Shown piece after piece: positions 33,700 through 46,384 of a stretch of 64,000 nt of DNA. Position numbers and translations under genes: made by a program. Each line of letters starts with the position of its first letter. Positions within the stretch are counted from its first letter, which is position 1. The notes under the pieces are model-generated. The model was not told where the DNA came from, did no database searches, and saw nothing but the letters and a program-made list of their open reading frames with translations. The stretch comes from Isoetes taiwanensis (taxonomy: Eukaryota; Streptophyta; Lycopodiopsida; Isoetales; Isoetaceae), in NCBI GenBank assembly GCA_021234155.1, contig JAJEKV010000109.1, forward strand, positions 2,088,764 to 2,152,763. The letters run 5' to 3'.

Positions 33700-34099
33700 T
33701 TGGATACGCAATATGATAACTATGCTCATAAACCAATTATCAATATGCTAAAAAATCGCTAAGGTATGTGGTTTTCTTTTTATCAAATAAATACATGGAT
33801 AAAACCACACGTACAATGGTTTTGATGAACTTTTAAATATACTAGTTCATTTTTAGGATCTTGTGGCTTTTTCATGTACCCAATCAGAACATTTAATGTT
33901 TTACAATAGTGACATATATCTTGGGAGAATGAACCTTAACATGGAGCTTTGCACTTAAAAACATCCTTAGATCTAAAGGATTTCTGGGAAGATTTAATAG
34001 CAATCATCCAGGTATTACCTATACCAAATATAAAAAGATAAAAAGAATAAAAAATGTGTAGTTTCCTCACGCTCAAAGTCTTAAAAATCTTACATGGCC
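33700..34099 (-). repeat. Bicupin 3' flank repeat 1
   Basis: The 400 bp downstream of copy D, with GGTATGTGGTTTTCTTTT, AAATACATGGATAAAACCAC and ATCCTTAGATCTAAAGGAT, recurs at 35520-35904 and in part at 41640-41950. It is non-coding and belongs to the duplicated gene unit. Confidence 0.75.
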
Positions 34100-34345
34100 A
34101 ATACTTCTCCAAACATACTTGAAAAACAATTCCCTTGATTTAACCCCTTGAGTTAAAAAGAATCAGGTTTTATTCTCAACACAACCGGAAACAAAATAAC
34201 TACATCAAAGACATGAAGAGCTCCCCACTCGAGCCTCTTTACATATATACCGGATGGAACAATTTATATACTATATATTTTTAGAACCCCATATTAGTAT
34301 ACGAGGCTAAACCTTCTAAATAGACCTCTCCTTCCTCGCTGAGAT
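34100..34345 (-). pseudogene. Bicupin 3' fragment, copy D
   Basis: 3' UTR and the last codons of the last exon, cut off at about 34345 after CTCTCCTTCCTCGCTGAG. The rest of the gene is absent. Confidence 0.65.
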
Positions 34346-35519
34346 GCAATTAATTCTGGTTCAGCTGTTCAAACTTGTAGTTCTTTCTTTTTAAAACATA
34401 TTTTGTTGGTGATACAAATACTTGCATTGTACAACCACAATCGAGTTTAGCAACATTTTTTAGGTCTCAATAAATGTATAAACTAGTAGTCTCAATAAAT
34501 GTATAAACTAGTTTAACATGTGAGCCAAATTTATTCAATAAAATGGCAACTAGTTTAACATGTGAGCTCTCACCATGTACTACAATGCTTTCTTATGGGA
34601 GAAATGTTCATAGGATAGGATATCGTAGATAAGAAGAATGTGACTTAAGGCATTTTGAAGTATCGACTTTGGAGATGATGGTAACTGAGGTTCGAATCCT
34701 TAGAGCTCCTTTCTATTTGTTTTTATTATTTTTATTTTTTTTTCAAGATAGTGGAATACTCCTTTTGATTATGTTTTTTTTAACCACTAGGGGTATATGA
34801 CTATGCTATTCTATTCTTTGAAAAAATAAGACATTAGTGATATTTGGCCTTAACCGCTTCACAGAGAACACACCAACTAGAAAGGGTTTGGACAAAGAAA
34901 CCACTACACTCAAGCAAATAAAATTAAATGGTGGTACACAAATTAATTAACTTATAACGTTTTGGAATATTAAACACTAGTGATTTATATTGAAACCATT
35001 ATGGTTTTATAGATTAACTGGAAGACGAAACACTAGTAATTTATACTAAAACCATTATGGTTTCCACCCACTAAACATGCAAGGCTTCAAGCTATCAAAC
35101 AATCATGCCATATATGACATCTAAAACGCACAGAGGACCACATATAAATTTACTACATCAAGCGCAGTAGCCATGCTAGTTTAGCACTCTATAAAACCAC
35201 GCTACTAACATATATCAAACCACGCTCTTATTATTACCACCTATGTTATACCACATTTGCAAACCATACATATGTTTTCTCTCATATTTAACCGCTACTA
35301 TTAATCATGCTAGAAAACCACATTATCAAAATACCATATAAAACCATAAGGAAAAACCACAAGGTTTTAATGATATCAACCCACAAAGACGATTGTCTTT
35401 TTTTAGATAGCTTTCATATATAACTAGGGTAAAAACCCATAGGTTTTCTTTTTGGGTGCCTTGTGTATGCTTTGTATTCTTTGAGTAATAAAGGTCATCG
35501 CTCATCAAAAATAAATAAA
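34346..35519. other. AT-rich interval with AAACCAC-type motifs
   Basis: No gene recognised. The words AAAACCAC, AAACCATTATGG and GTGGTTTT are frequent. A 26 bp direct repeat (CTCAATAAATGTATAAACTAGT) lies at about 34467-34515. Confidence 0.5.
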
Positions 35520-35904
35520 TTGATAAGCAATATGATAACCATGTCATAAACCACTATCAATATAAAAATCAATAAGGTATGTGGTTTTCTTTTATCAAAT
35601 AAATACATGGATAAAAACCACATGTGTACAATGGTTTTTGATGAATTCTCTAAATACTAGTTCATTTTGAGGGTCTTGTGGCTTTTCATGTACCCTCAAT
35701 CAGAACATTTAATGTTTCATAATAGTACATATATCTTCGTGTAGAATGAACCTTAACTCTATGGAGCTTTTGGACTTAAAACATCCTTAGATCTAAAGAT
35801 TTCTAGAGAAGGATTTAATATTAGCAATCATCCATGTATTACCATGCTAAATATAAAAGATTAAAAAGAATAAAAATGTGTGTGTTTCCGACGTTCAAAG
35901 TCTT
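35520..35904 (-). repeat. Bicupin 3' flank repeat 2
   Basis: Direct repeat of 33700-34099, here upstream in coordinates of copy E. This spaces the copies at about 1.8 kb. Confidence 0.75.
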
Positions 35905-37391
35905 AAAAATCTTACATGGCCACTCTCTCTCCAAAACATACTTGAAAAACAATTCCCTTGGATTTAACCCCTTGAGTTAAAAGAATCAGGCTCTTTTATT
36001 ATCACACAACCTAAAACAAAATAACTACATCAAAAGACGGGAAGAGCTCCCCACTCGAAAGCCCCTTACATATATATAATCGATGGAACAACTTATATAC
36101 TATATATTTTAGAACCTCTATATTAGAAGAGCACAAGTAGTTAAACCTCTCTAACAGGACCTCTCCTTCCGCTTGAGCAGAAAGATTATGACCTCATCCA
36201 AGTCTCACAAGTAGGGAATTTCTCAACTTCCATCCGCCTTCAAGCCAAATGCATTAATAATGGTCTTGGTATGCTTTATTGAAAATGGAATTCTCACTTC
36301 TAAGAAAATAAGAATCTTTAGGGTCTGAATCACACATCAAATAACCAACATCATAAATAAATGTGAGGCACAACAATTGAAACAATATTAAAAACAATGA
36401 AAAGGGATCCAATCTACTGCGACATGCATACCTATCAAACATTATGCTGAAATAGCTTCATATCCCTCATATCTTCTGCCACCTCCACATAAGGAGACCC
36501 TCTTACAAAAAACAAGCTGGTTCCCTCCTGATTGTTTTATGCCCACAACTCTCTCGCTTACGCCATTAACAACTTCCGTTAGCACTACCTTTGATAACGA
36601 TATGACCTTTATCACCATTGTGACTATGTTAAGTATTACATTGCTTTCTCGCTCGCTCAAAGTTCAAACACTAGATGCAGGAGTGTATACGCTAGAAGAA
36701 ACTTATTAAAACCTACTCACTTTTCCAAATTTTCAAATGGCGCAGCGTATGCGTAGGGTTGGGCGAAGTTCAAGCATCTGCACGGCGGATCAAGGGTTCC
36801 ACCTTGCCTTACCTCGCACTGAAATCACTTTACCAAGCCGAGCAAACCAAATCCGGACGCCCAAGATCGGAAAGTACGGATACTGTAGACGGCGCGGACT
36901 CTCGAGACCTTGATGATATTCGCCTCTCGTTGTTATTGTTTCTAGTCAGCCTCTACACTCTCCGTCGACATTCCATGCATGCCGAGAAAGTGACACGAGA
37001 GTCAGAAAGTAGCTAAGGCCACTCAATGGCTCTAATTTTTGCACATCAAAAGTAGTAGAATACGCATGATCTTGCATTGCAAAAACGTATTAAACAAAAA
37101 GATCAAAACACGGTAACAGCATCTCAAACGATGAGAGCAAGTGGTCTCCGTTTGTGACAAGCCATGCTAAGAAGGCGCAGCCGCCGTCCGCTAATAGAGA
37201 ACCGTAGCTTTCACCCTCCGAACAGTAAAGAATAGAATAGAACTCACTTCTCTCTCGTTTCCTGCGTAAGCTGCTCCTCTCGACTAGACAAGTATTACGT
37301 GACCCCGCACAATGCATTGCAGACAAATGCAATTTTAGAAACGAGCACCGTTAAGTAGCAAGCAAGGAACCCAAAACCAATCTTTACTAAC
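35905..37391 (-). pseudogene. Bicupin pseudogene, copy E, 3' part
   Basis: It has the 3' UTR, the last exon (about 36180-36330, with SENSIFNK), the second-cupin exon (about 36445-36620, with NGVSERVV and YEGYEAISA), a scrambled middle exon (about 36730-36990) and the EWLL-type exon region (about 37130-37270). The final intron is split by a hAT-like element. Frameshifts occur in every exon. Confidence 0.7.
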
Positions 37392-39539
37392 CAGGGTTTC
37401 CCTAAGGGGCGAATTTTCGCAAATATGCTATATTTAGAAGTTTTAATTTCTTTCGTATGAATGCTAGGTAGGTTGATATCGGGCAGATTTTTAAATTAGC
37501 CAACCTTTCTGACGGCTCCCGCCCAAGACGAGCTCGCCCAATACATGAGACAGCAGTGGCTAGGTATTCGCCTCGACTTATCGAAGGTTTACAGATTTTC
37601 ACCTGATTCGCCTCTTACCAGTTGGCATTGCTAGAACCATCGAACAAATTACTCTCATTATCAAGAAATCTGGTACGAATTTCAAATATTTCTATCATAT
37701 TTTGCCATTTGCTTTAGATCTGTTTCCACTTCTTGAGGCCAAGTTTTACCTCAACGTGACAAATCTGGGGTATTATTTTCAGAACAAACTTGTTTCAGTT
37801 GTATTTGAGCCTATAATTTTCCGTGACCCTTTTCTAAATCTCAAATGATTCACATAGACTCTTGAATTATTAGTTGCTTTGTAGATATCAGTAGATGTTT
37901 GATCTGTAAATGTTTATATGCAGCAAAAATCCTTCTTTGAGAAAAAAGAGAACTTGGTTCATACCTAGTTCAAATCCAGATCTGGTTATTCTTGCTCATA
38001 AATAGGCGTAAACCAAATTCTACCATAGATGCCAGATTTTTATAGTTGCTCATTACCATTATAGATGGATAGCTTCATCCAATTGCTCTCCTATAACACT
38101 CAGTTCAGTTTCAAATTATCACTTATTAAGCTGAAAAGATAGTAATATGCATGCTAAGGAAACCCATGTTATGTGAACCTTGATCATGTCATTTTTTCCT
38201 AATCTTGTAATTGTTCAGTATGTGAGTTGATTCACTATTGGCCCGTGACAGGGGAATCCCAACATGTCTGCCAACCTTAGCATGGGTTCGCACTGTAATA
38301 CATTCAGTTCATTTTCCTGGCCAGTGTTCTTGAAATGCCTAAATTGCATCAAGAAATCCTGTTGTACCAAGAACAAACGTTTTCCCGGTTGCATGCTGTA
38401 TATATTTATTCCTATAAATGCTAAAAGAAGAGCTTTATGCCTTTTGACTTTGTTGATTTGTTAAGTTTCGAAATTCTATTCCCTTATCTTTACAGCCTGT
38501 GAGAGGGAAAAGGGATAATAAGCATGTTCCATGCCCTTAGCATTGATTGATTTTGCAGCTGTCATATATATTTCGCGGTTCTGGGCCTGGTCTTGAAAAT
38601 ATCATAATGCACTTATTCCCAATCTGCATGTGAAAAAATTCAAGTTGATTTCAAATGCGTTTTCCCTGGTTGCCTGCTTGCTTTGATTCCAATAATGTAT
38701 TTTAAATAGATCCCGGCTAAATCTTTCTATAATTTAGGCAATCTCCGTGTTTATTTGTTCCTTAAATAAATGTTGATGAAAGAAACAGATTCACACACTT
38801 GGATTTATTCATCCGCTAAGTTTTGGACTTGTCCAGTGGATTGATTGATTGCCTACCTTGATGGTCAGTCAAGCTGTGATTTTCCTCTTCTTTGCTTAAC
38901 TCAAGTTCTTGGCATATTTATTGAAGATTTACTTACCAGCATTGAAATTCTCAGGTAGCAGCCAAGTTCAATAAATCTTTTAGTTGCAATCACAAGATCT
39001 TCTTCAATTTGTCTATTTCTCCAAACCTTGAAACCATCAGTGACATAAATGACATAATTTGTGCCTTCTTGATTCTCTACAGGTTCCTGTGTTATGCTGA
39101 TCGCCAAACAATATCCTTGGCCATGTTAATGATATTTGAAGAAACTCCAACGCTGACTTTTCATATCCAGTGAGGCAGTCCTTTTATATTGCTCTTTGTA
39201 TTTTCTATTTTCCTGTTTCTTTTCTAGAAATATGCATGGTATTGAACTTGTGATTTACACGAGGACCAAAGGGGTTTCATACAGGGTTTTGCTAGGATTC
39301 TCAGATGTGATTATCAACTGTATGTTGTGAAAACTACTTGTATATCTATTGACTGACAACTTCAATAAGATCTATTGCTGGCAGGTTCTAAAGTTGTTGT
39401 AGATATCTAAGCAAAACATAAAGGCAATATACTGTAGAATTTCTGTATTGTGTTAACATAAATAGCAGATTGTGCTTCATTTTTTATTTTGATTCACATG
39501 AATCATCGTGAGGAAGCACTGTGAAGTTGATTAATACAT

Positions 39540-39795
39540 GTTACACAAGAGTCGTGAATATCTACACGCCTTTTTGTTTCAACCTGCTACAAGCTGCTTT
39601 TGATGGCATTCGTCAAACTAAAAAAAATGAAATAGGGTGGCTGTACCCACAGTGCTGTGAGAAGGAGCTTGTCTGCAAATATAAGGATTTTGATAGCAAT
39701 CACAACCACTACATCAGGCCTGCGCTTGAGCAAGAATCTGCACGTGGATCTTATCCATTGCAGATAGAGTTTTCAAGGCCATTTCGGATCTGACC
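39540..39795 (+). pseudogene. Exon-like ORF inside the hAT-like element
   Basis: The frame ends at a TGA after EFSRPFRI. It holds AAFDGIRQTKKNEIGW, CCEKELVCKYKDFDSNHNHY and IRPALEQESARGSYPLQ. It is longer and less biased than chance frames nearby. I do not recognise the family. It could be a piece of the transposase or a captured host exon. Confidence 0.35.
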
Positions 39796-40159
39796 CTGCT
39801 GCATACAGATCTAAGGTATTTTTGAGAAATCTATGCAGAAATACAACTCCATGCAGATCTACATGCTTTTCAAAAATCTGTGCAAGAATGCTCATTTGTA
39901 AGGGTATTTTAGCAAGAATACAACCGAGATATTAGGTTTCGGCATTATGGAAAGAACTTTAATAAGATTTATTGCTTTGATTGATTTGCAATAACTAAGC
40001 ATAATGCATTTTGGGTGATATTGTGAGCTAATGCAATGTTATTTTTCTGATTTGCTACTACGAAGATATTCTTTTTTATCCAAGTGCAAGGTAAGTTTTA
40101 AGCTATTTTCTTTGTTAGAATATACCTTTTTGTCATTAAACTTGCATTGTGCATGCAGA

Positions 40160-40320
40160 ACTCTTCATTGAAGTTGAGGGATATTGCAAAATGAAGGCAC
40201 CTGCGGGCACTAAGGCAAATCAAAGCATCTTATCGTTCTTTAAGAGAACAAATAATAGTATGGCCTCTAGTAGTAGTGCTAGCGAGATTCATGCAAAACA
40301 CGCTGCCATGGAAGGATAGA
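40160..40320 (+). pseudogene. Exon-like ORF with SILSFFKR motif
   Basis: TTGTGCATGCAG at 40149-40160 looks like a splice acceptor. Soon after, ATG at 40192 opens MKAPAGTKANQSILSFFKR, a serine-rich stretch (NNSMASSSSASE) and a TAG at 40318. A short N-terminal QxxxxFF-type motif followed by a flexible Ser-rich region occurs in plant proteins that bind the sliding clamp, and similar LSFF starts occur in some hAT-encoded proteins. Which of these applies cannot be decided here. Confidence 0.35.
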
Positions 40321-40786
40321 ATGTTGAACAAATTGGATTGCACCTGAAGGATGTTCAAGAAGTTGAGACTCAAGTAGATGTTGAGGTCATAATGCAGGCT
40401 GCTTTAGTTGTTTTAACTCTCATGTGACATCATTAAAGAAAAACCTTGTTTTTTATCCTTTGTAGTTTTGTGCACTTTTTTCATGTATAGAACCAAAATA
40501 CATAGGGGTTCTTGCAATTTTATGAAAATCTGCCCTATTTACGGCAATATATAGAAAAATGTTAAAATGAGGTTTTTTTTCTTTCAAGTGCTGCACTAGT
40601 ACTTTGTGAAAGCACAGATATAATTTTCTATATGTTTCATCGTCTTTCACTGAAAATTCGCCTCGAGTACTATGTCCTGATTTTTAGAAATAGAAACATT
40701 CGCCAACAACTTGAACTTCGAAATTATAAAATTCGCCATATGTGCTAAACTTACCCACTTCAAATTTTTCCTTAAGGGAAACCCTG

Positions 40787-41012
40787 CCTTCAACCACAAA
40801 TGCGAGGGCATGAGAGTTGAAATAGACAGGAAGAGCAAGGCTGCCGGAGTTAACAGTGACTCTGCAAGGCTCAAATCCAGCATGACGAAGAGCAGGAAAT
40901 TGAGAGCCCCAAGTCTCGGCCTTGCCGGCCTTAGATGAGAATTCAATTGTGGGCTCACGAGGCTGTAATGCCTGCCGATCTTCCTCTTCTTCCCGACCTG
41001 ATGTCAACAACA
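40787..41012 (-). pseudogene. Bicupin pseudogene, copy E, first-cupin exon
   Basis: The best-kept cupin frame in the window. Read on the minus strand (41012 leftward) it has REPTIEFSSKAGKAETWG, then RHAGFEPCRVTVNSGSLALP and VYFNSHALAFVVEGR. This is the first half of cupin 1: the LALP, His-containing strand and VVEGRG turn match 11S and glutelin-type bicupins. It is immediately followed by the hAT-like insertion where a donor GTAAGA stands in other copies. Confidence 0.75.
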
Positions 41013-41599
41013 TAAATAAGTACGCCTAGCAATTGACAAAGATAGAAGATTCACATGGACAGAGATGAAACTCCGTCAGTGTTTGTATCCAAGCTCATAA
41101 ATTGATTAAAGATTGACAGAAGAATTGACCGTATATCTGATTATCTGATTGCTACCAGCAAATTGAAAGCCCTTTTCTTGCAATTTGACTCTTTAGCCCC
41201 TACCAGCTTCTTCCATTGTTCGTTCTTCAGGGTTCTAAAACTTTCTCATTTGTAAAACAAATACTGAACTACGTCTCAAGGTCTCTGTTCACTACCTCAT
41301 GCCCTGCTAATGCACAAACTTCTAGTTCTTGCATATGCTCCCTCTTCTTTGAATCCCTATTTATTTCCTCATAGTGCCATGAATAAAGTCAAAAGTCGTT
41401 CCTCCAGATCCAACTTCTGCTTCACCTGAATTAGGTGCGTTGTCGCACGGCTTTACCTCCTTCGATAACAGAATTTTTTGTCCAGTGGGCTGCCTGCTCA
41501 GGTTAATTCTAGCCGCCTGATCTAGGGCGCGATCCACGACACTATAACATTATAATATAGGAGTATGATGATATGATGGAAGCTTCATCGTCCAATGAG
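41013..41599. other. Interval upstream of copy E
   Basis: No gene recognised. If copy E had a promoter it would lie here, but I see no clear TATA box at a suitable distance. Confidence 0.45.
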
Positions 41600-41949
41600 A
41601 AGTGATAGCTTATGGGACACCACTACATATTATGTTACTAAAGTATATGTACTTTTATCAACAAACATGGATAAAACCACATGTACCATTCGGGATGAAC
41701 AGATTAAGGCTTAAATATAGTAGTTCATTTGGGGGTCTTGTGCTGAGACTTACCTTTTCATATACCTCATCAAGAACATTTAATATTTACAAGAGGAAAT
41801 AATTCTGGTAGAATGAACCTAACCCCATGGAGCTTTGGGACATAAAACATCCTTTAGATCTAAAGGATTTTGAGGAAGATTTAATATTAGCAATCATCCA
41901 TAAGTATTGCCTATGCTAAAAAGTCTCAAGATAAAAAGAATAACTTAAA
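41600..41949 (-). repeat. Bicupin 3' flank repeat 3
   Basis: Partial third copy of the flank at 33700 and 35520, with ACATGGATAAAACCACATGTAC and ATCTAAAGGATTTTGAGG. It precedes copy F. Confidence 0.65.
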
Positions 41950-43800
41950 AACTTATATGCCACCTCTCCAAAACATAATTGAAAAATGTACCCTTTGATT
42001 TAACCTCCTTGAGTTAAAAAGAATCAGGTTTTATTATCAACACAAACAAAATAAATTATTACATCAAAAGACAATATGAGCTCCCACTCTCGAGCCCTTA
42101 CATATATATTGATGGAACAACTTATATACTATATATGTTTAGATCCCTATATAGTTACAATGTGAGGCTAAACCCTCTCTTAAATAGACCTCTCCTTCGC
42201 TTAAAGTCGGGAAAATACGCACTTATCCAAGTCTCTCATTGCTAGAGGGAATTTCTCTACTTGATCCGCTCTTCGCCAAATGCATTAGACACAATGGTTC
42301 TTTGCTATAAGTTGAAAATGGAATTCTCCAACAAAATAAGAATCTTAGGTCTACCATACAACAATAACCAACATCATAAATACAGTACAACAATGAAACA
42401 ATAAAAGATCTAATCTACTAAGTGACGTATGATTTTCCATCAATATTTATAGTCAAATAGCTTCGTATCCCTCATCTTCTGCCACTCAACATATGAAAAC
42501 CCTCTTGGGATAGCCAAAACAAGTCAGCCTCCTTGATTGTTTGCTACCACAACTCTCTTTCTCGCTACGCATTGCCGCCAATAACTTCATATATAATTCA
42601 CTCTTTGATAACGAGCACCTATCACCATTGCACTATAGTTGGTGCATACATTGCTCTCGCTCGCTCAAAAGTTCAAAACACTAGATGGTGAGTGCATAGA
42701 AAGCAAACCATTAAAACCTTAAGAAGAAGTCAGCTTCACTTTTTCCAGCCTTCAATGGCGAAAGCGCGCATACGCGTAGAGCTACGAAGTTCATGACTTT
42801 GTGATCAAGGAGTTTGTGCTCTCCACTTTGCTCTTACCTGTAGACTTCGAAATTTCAGCGCATCAAGTTTTATAAATTCAACTGACGCTTCCAAGATTGA
42901 GCACGGATTGTTGTCGGCATCTATGGTCTTCAAGAGACCTTATTATATATCTTGCCTCTCGCTGTTGTTTCTCTCGTCTCTGCCTAAATGTTTCACACTC
43001 GCTCGTATTAATATTCCACATGCATGAGAAAGGACACGCAGAGTCAGCGTACAAGTCATCACAATGGTTTCCAATTTCGCGACACATCAAGTAGAATATT
43101 AGCATACGATCTTATCGTAAAACAAACAAACAAAAGATCAAACACCTAACGTAGACTAAATCCATGAGTGTCTCTCCTGTATCGCCACGCTAAGAAGGCG
43201 GCAGCTTGTCATCCGTCATCAGAGAACCGTGAAAGCCACTGGAATAAAGCAAAGGTATCAAATTTTGCTTCTAGCTTGAACTCACTGTCGTAGTCGCTGG
43301 TTCTCCATCAGACCAAGTATTGCTGCACTCGCATTACCGCATAAACACAATTTTTAGAAATGATACCAAGTTAACTAGTAGCAAGTACAAACATTGTAAC
43401 CCTAAAACCAATCTTACCTTTCAAATCCAAATGGTGGGCGAGAATTGAAGTAGACAGGAAGAGCAAGGCTGGGCCTTGAGTTACTGCACCCCAGTTTCCC
43501 CAAATCCAAAGATGACGGCTACAGAAGTTTAGAGTCTCTGCCCCTGCCTTGGGCTTACTTCGGGATGAGAATTCGGGCCAGGGCTCACGAGGCTCCCAAT
43601 GCTCCCACATCTTCCTCTTCTTCCCGGAATTCGATGGCTTCCTCGCTTCTTTCCTCTTTCCACCACCTGACGTACCTCCTGATTCAAGACGCTCTCTCAA
43701 GGCCTCAGCAGGATCTCCTTTCATACCAATCGCAATGTCTTCCTCCCATCTTTCAGATCACGTGACCTGACCGCTTCCTCCTCCGACCTCGGGGATCACG
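41950..43800 (-). pseudogene. Bicupin pseudogene, copy F (most complete)
   Basis: All parts of the gene are traceable without a large insertion. These are the 3' UTR and last exon (42050-42345), second cupin (42450-42620), the middle exon (42750-43070), an EWLL-type exon (about 43150-43310), the LALPVYFN-type exon (about 43430-43500, badly altered) and the N-terminal exon (43520-43740). The N-terminal frame reads KGDPAEALRERLESGG, then GGGKRKEARKPSNSGKKRK, then EPREP. A lysine-rich stretch thus precedes cupin 1. Many frameshifts are present. Confidence 0.65.
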
Positions 43801-44240
43801 CCTCTCTGGCGTGACCTGACTGCACTTCCTCCCATCTTCTCGTGATCACGTGAGAAAGTACTGGAGCCAAAGCAGCTGCCACCAATGGTCAAATTTCTAC
43901 GTTAACTGGGCGGCAGCGTTACACCTGCATTGCAAAAATAAACAAACAAAAAGATCAAACACTAATGGTACTCCCTCAAACGTATGAGTGTTCGCCGTAT
44001 CAGCCACGCCAAGAAGGCCCCACATTGTGGTAGAACCAGAAAGCTACTCCTCCTGAATAGCAAAGGCATCACCCTTGTTGAGCTTGAACTCACTGTTTCC
44101 TGTAAGCTTCATTGTCGACCAGACCGGTATTGCTGCACTCGCACAATGCATACAAATGTACCTTAAACATACTGCCAAAGTAGTAGCAAGTGCAGTCCAA
44201 AATCACCTACCTCAACCATGTATGAGAGTTGAAATAGACA
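43801..44240 (-). pseudogene. Bicupin pseudogene, copy G (partial)
   Basis: Counterpart of copy B in the second segment. It has the intron, cupin-1 middle exon and part of the LALP exon, starting at the same fusion point as copy B. Confidence 0.6.
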
Positions 44241-46360
44241 GAAGAGCGGGGCACGTTTGTTGTCAGTTGTCAGATTGCCGATCCTGGGCCAGAGTTTGGT
44301 GGTTAGTTACAGGCCTGGCTCTGGCGTCTCCACTTTGTCAGCCGAAGTGTGCCCGTACTGATCCTCGCTGCCAGGATCCGCTATTCTTGAGTGGGGGATC
44401 GCAAGCGCTTGGTCCGTCGCCGCTTCTCGCCACCGCGCAATGTGGGAGGCATAAATACCTTCATCTGCTGCTGCTGCATGGATCAGATTTCAGGGGGCTC
44501 AAACCCCGCACTCCAATTCGTGGGAGAGTCTTTTAGAAGAACTAGCTTGCAAGTTTTATCTTAGTGGAGAGCATTCTTTTACTCAAGTTTTAGCTTTGTT
44601 TCGCGACTTTAAAACAAGATAGGCATGTAGTACGTATTCATAGGCAAAGGCATTGCCTACCTAGAAAGGAGAAAATGCCACAAGATAGAGGCTACTCGCT
44701 ATCTTCCTCGCTTCTCTCGAGACCTCCCGCCTTATAGGAAGCTCAGGATATCCGGACGTGCCGGCAAAAGTTGTCACACCGCCCGGTGCAACGCCGTGTT
44801 GAGTTCCGTAGTCATGGTTGCTTCCATATCACCTCGTTGAACTTAGACCCCACCGCGTCTAGTTCCTTATCCTACCCTCTTTGAATCTTCAATTCATGTA
44901 CTATGCCATTGACTCCATAATGACGCTTTCTCCGGCTAATACATTGAAAAGATAAAAAACTATCCCATTTGCCTTGTTCTAAAGTAGAAATGTTAGAGAT
45001 GACACCAAATAATAAAATTGTGTTAGTTCTTCCTGAAAGCCTTGCAAGTTGAACTTTTCTCGTTGCAATGCACTAAGCAGGGATTGTTCAGAGTCATAGT
45101 ACTTATCTTTTGGAGTGACCTCTACATTTCTGTTTCTCATACTCACCATAAGAGGGTGGGAAGGATTTCCCATAACATCCAATGTTTTGTCACACTGTAT
45201 ATGCTAGAACGCGTTACTTAGATTACTAGACATTGATTAGATTCTTCATTTTGTACTTTTACCGATTGAACTTCACAAACATAAAGGTTTGAAATTCCTA
45301 AACCTTGACCCAAGGAAAAAAGTACCTTAGAAAACCACATCATGCAACTAGTATGAACATTCTGACCAACCACTAGATAATATTAGTTCAGACCCACGCT
45401 TAAGAAATAATGCACACCTGGAGCATAGATATGGTAGTTGTGGTTACTAATAAACATAGAAAAACTATGCTCAAGGTTAGTGTTGGACTTTAGAATCGAA
45501 ACAAGTGTATATTAAAGTAACAAAGAAATATTGTGGCATGGACATTTCTTATATGTTTCAAAATGACGAGTGGCAATTTTAGAATCCAATGGATAGCGCA
45601 TATCATCCATCTCTTTATATTTCATTAGATACATTTCATGCCCCAATTCCCAAGCATAAAATCCACAAGAAGCTTAATGAAAAGATCATAAAATTGCATT
45701 ATATCGTGTTGTTCGGACTCATTGAATAACAACAAAGTCGGCTTTATCAATTAAAGCATTTATCAAAAGCACGCGCCTTCAACACTTTATACAAACAATT
45801 TAATATAAGAATACAAAGTCAAGTGGTTGAAGTGGATGTCGGTAACTCCTTAAAATCATCAATACTTCATTATTGCTTCATTTATGTTAAAAAGTAATAA
45901 TTTTCCAGCTAGAATTGCATATAGTACTCCATACTGACGACGCTCCATCGAATGGACTACTAATAAGCATATAAATAAACTCGCAGCGAAAACCATCTTG
46001 CAAAAATCAAACACATGATTTCAACCAAGTAGTTTGAAAACCATATGTTAACCATAAATTAGCATTAGATATCCCAAATTATAGTATTAAAATATTGGCT
46101 AAAACCTTCCGAAACTAATGATGATTTTAATATAAGATATAGAATGGCACAAAATCATGATATGCAACCTAGTAATGACTTCCTACAAACCCGAAGAACA
46201 TATGGCTTTTCTAACATTACAATTTATTTGTATTAAAACACACTTATACTAGTTTTCATGGCACACCATAAATAAGTGGGTATGCATATTACTCTCACAA
46301 TTTAGACACCACAAGTTATTCTTATACTAAGAAATGCCCACAAGCAAATATGAACAGTTA
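44241..46360. repeat. Segmental duplicate, right copy
   Basis: 44241-44535 pairs with 26881-27150 and 44536-46360 pairs with 27151-28990. Together with copies F and G against A and B, about 4.5 kb of the array is duplicated in direct order. The Ty3 element is in the left segment only, so it came after the duplication or was never in the right segment. Confidence 0.8.
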
Positions 46361-46384
46361 AAAAAAAGGGGGGTTAAAAAGAAC

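Larger units (their letters stand above)
37392..40786. mobile_element. hAT-like DNA transposon, 3.4 kb, in bicupin copy E
   Basis: Ends are inverted repeats, CAGGGTTTCCCTAAGG on the left and CCTTAAGGGAAACCCTG on the right. CAGGG ends are typical of hAT. The motif ATTCGCC or its complement recurs near both ends (about 37410, 37568, 37608, 40652, 40698, 40731), as subterminal transposase sites do. The host flanks rejoin to the uninterrupted sequence of copy B (AATCTTACCTTCAACCACAAATG). The flanks TTACTAAC and CCTTCAAC are a poor 8 bp duplication, so the target duplication is decayed or misread. No transposase catalytic block is recognised. Confidence 0.7.
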
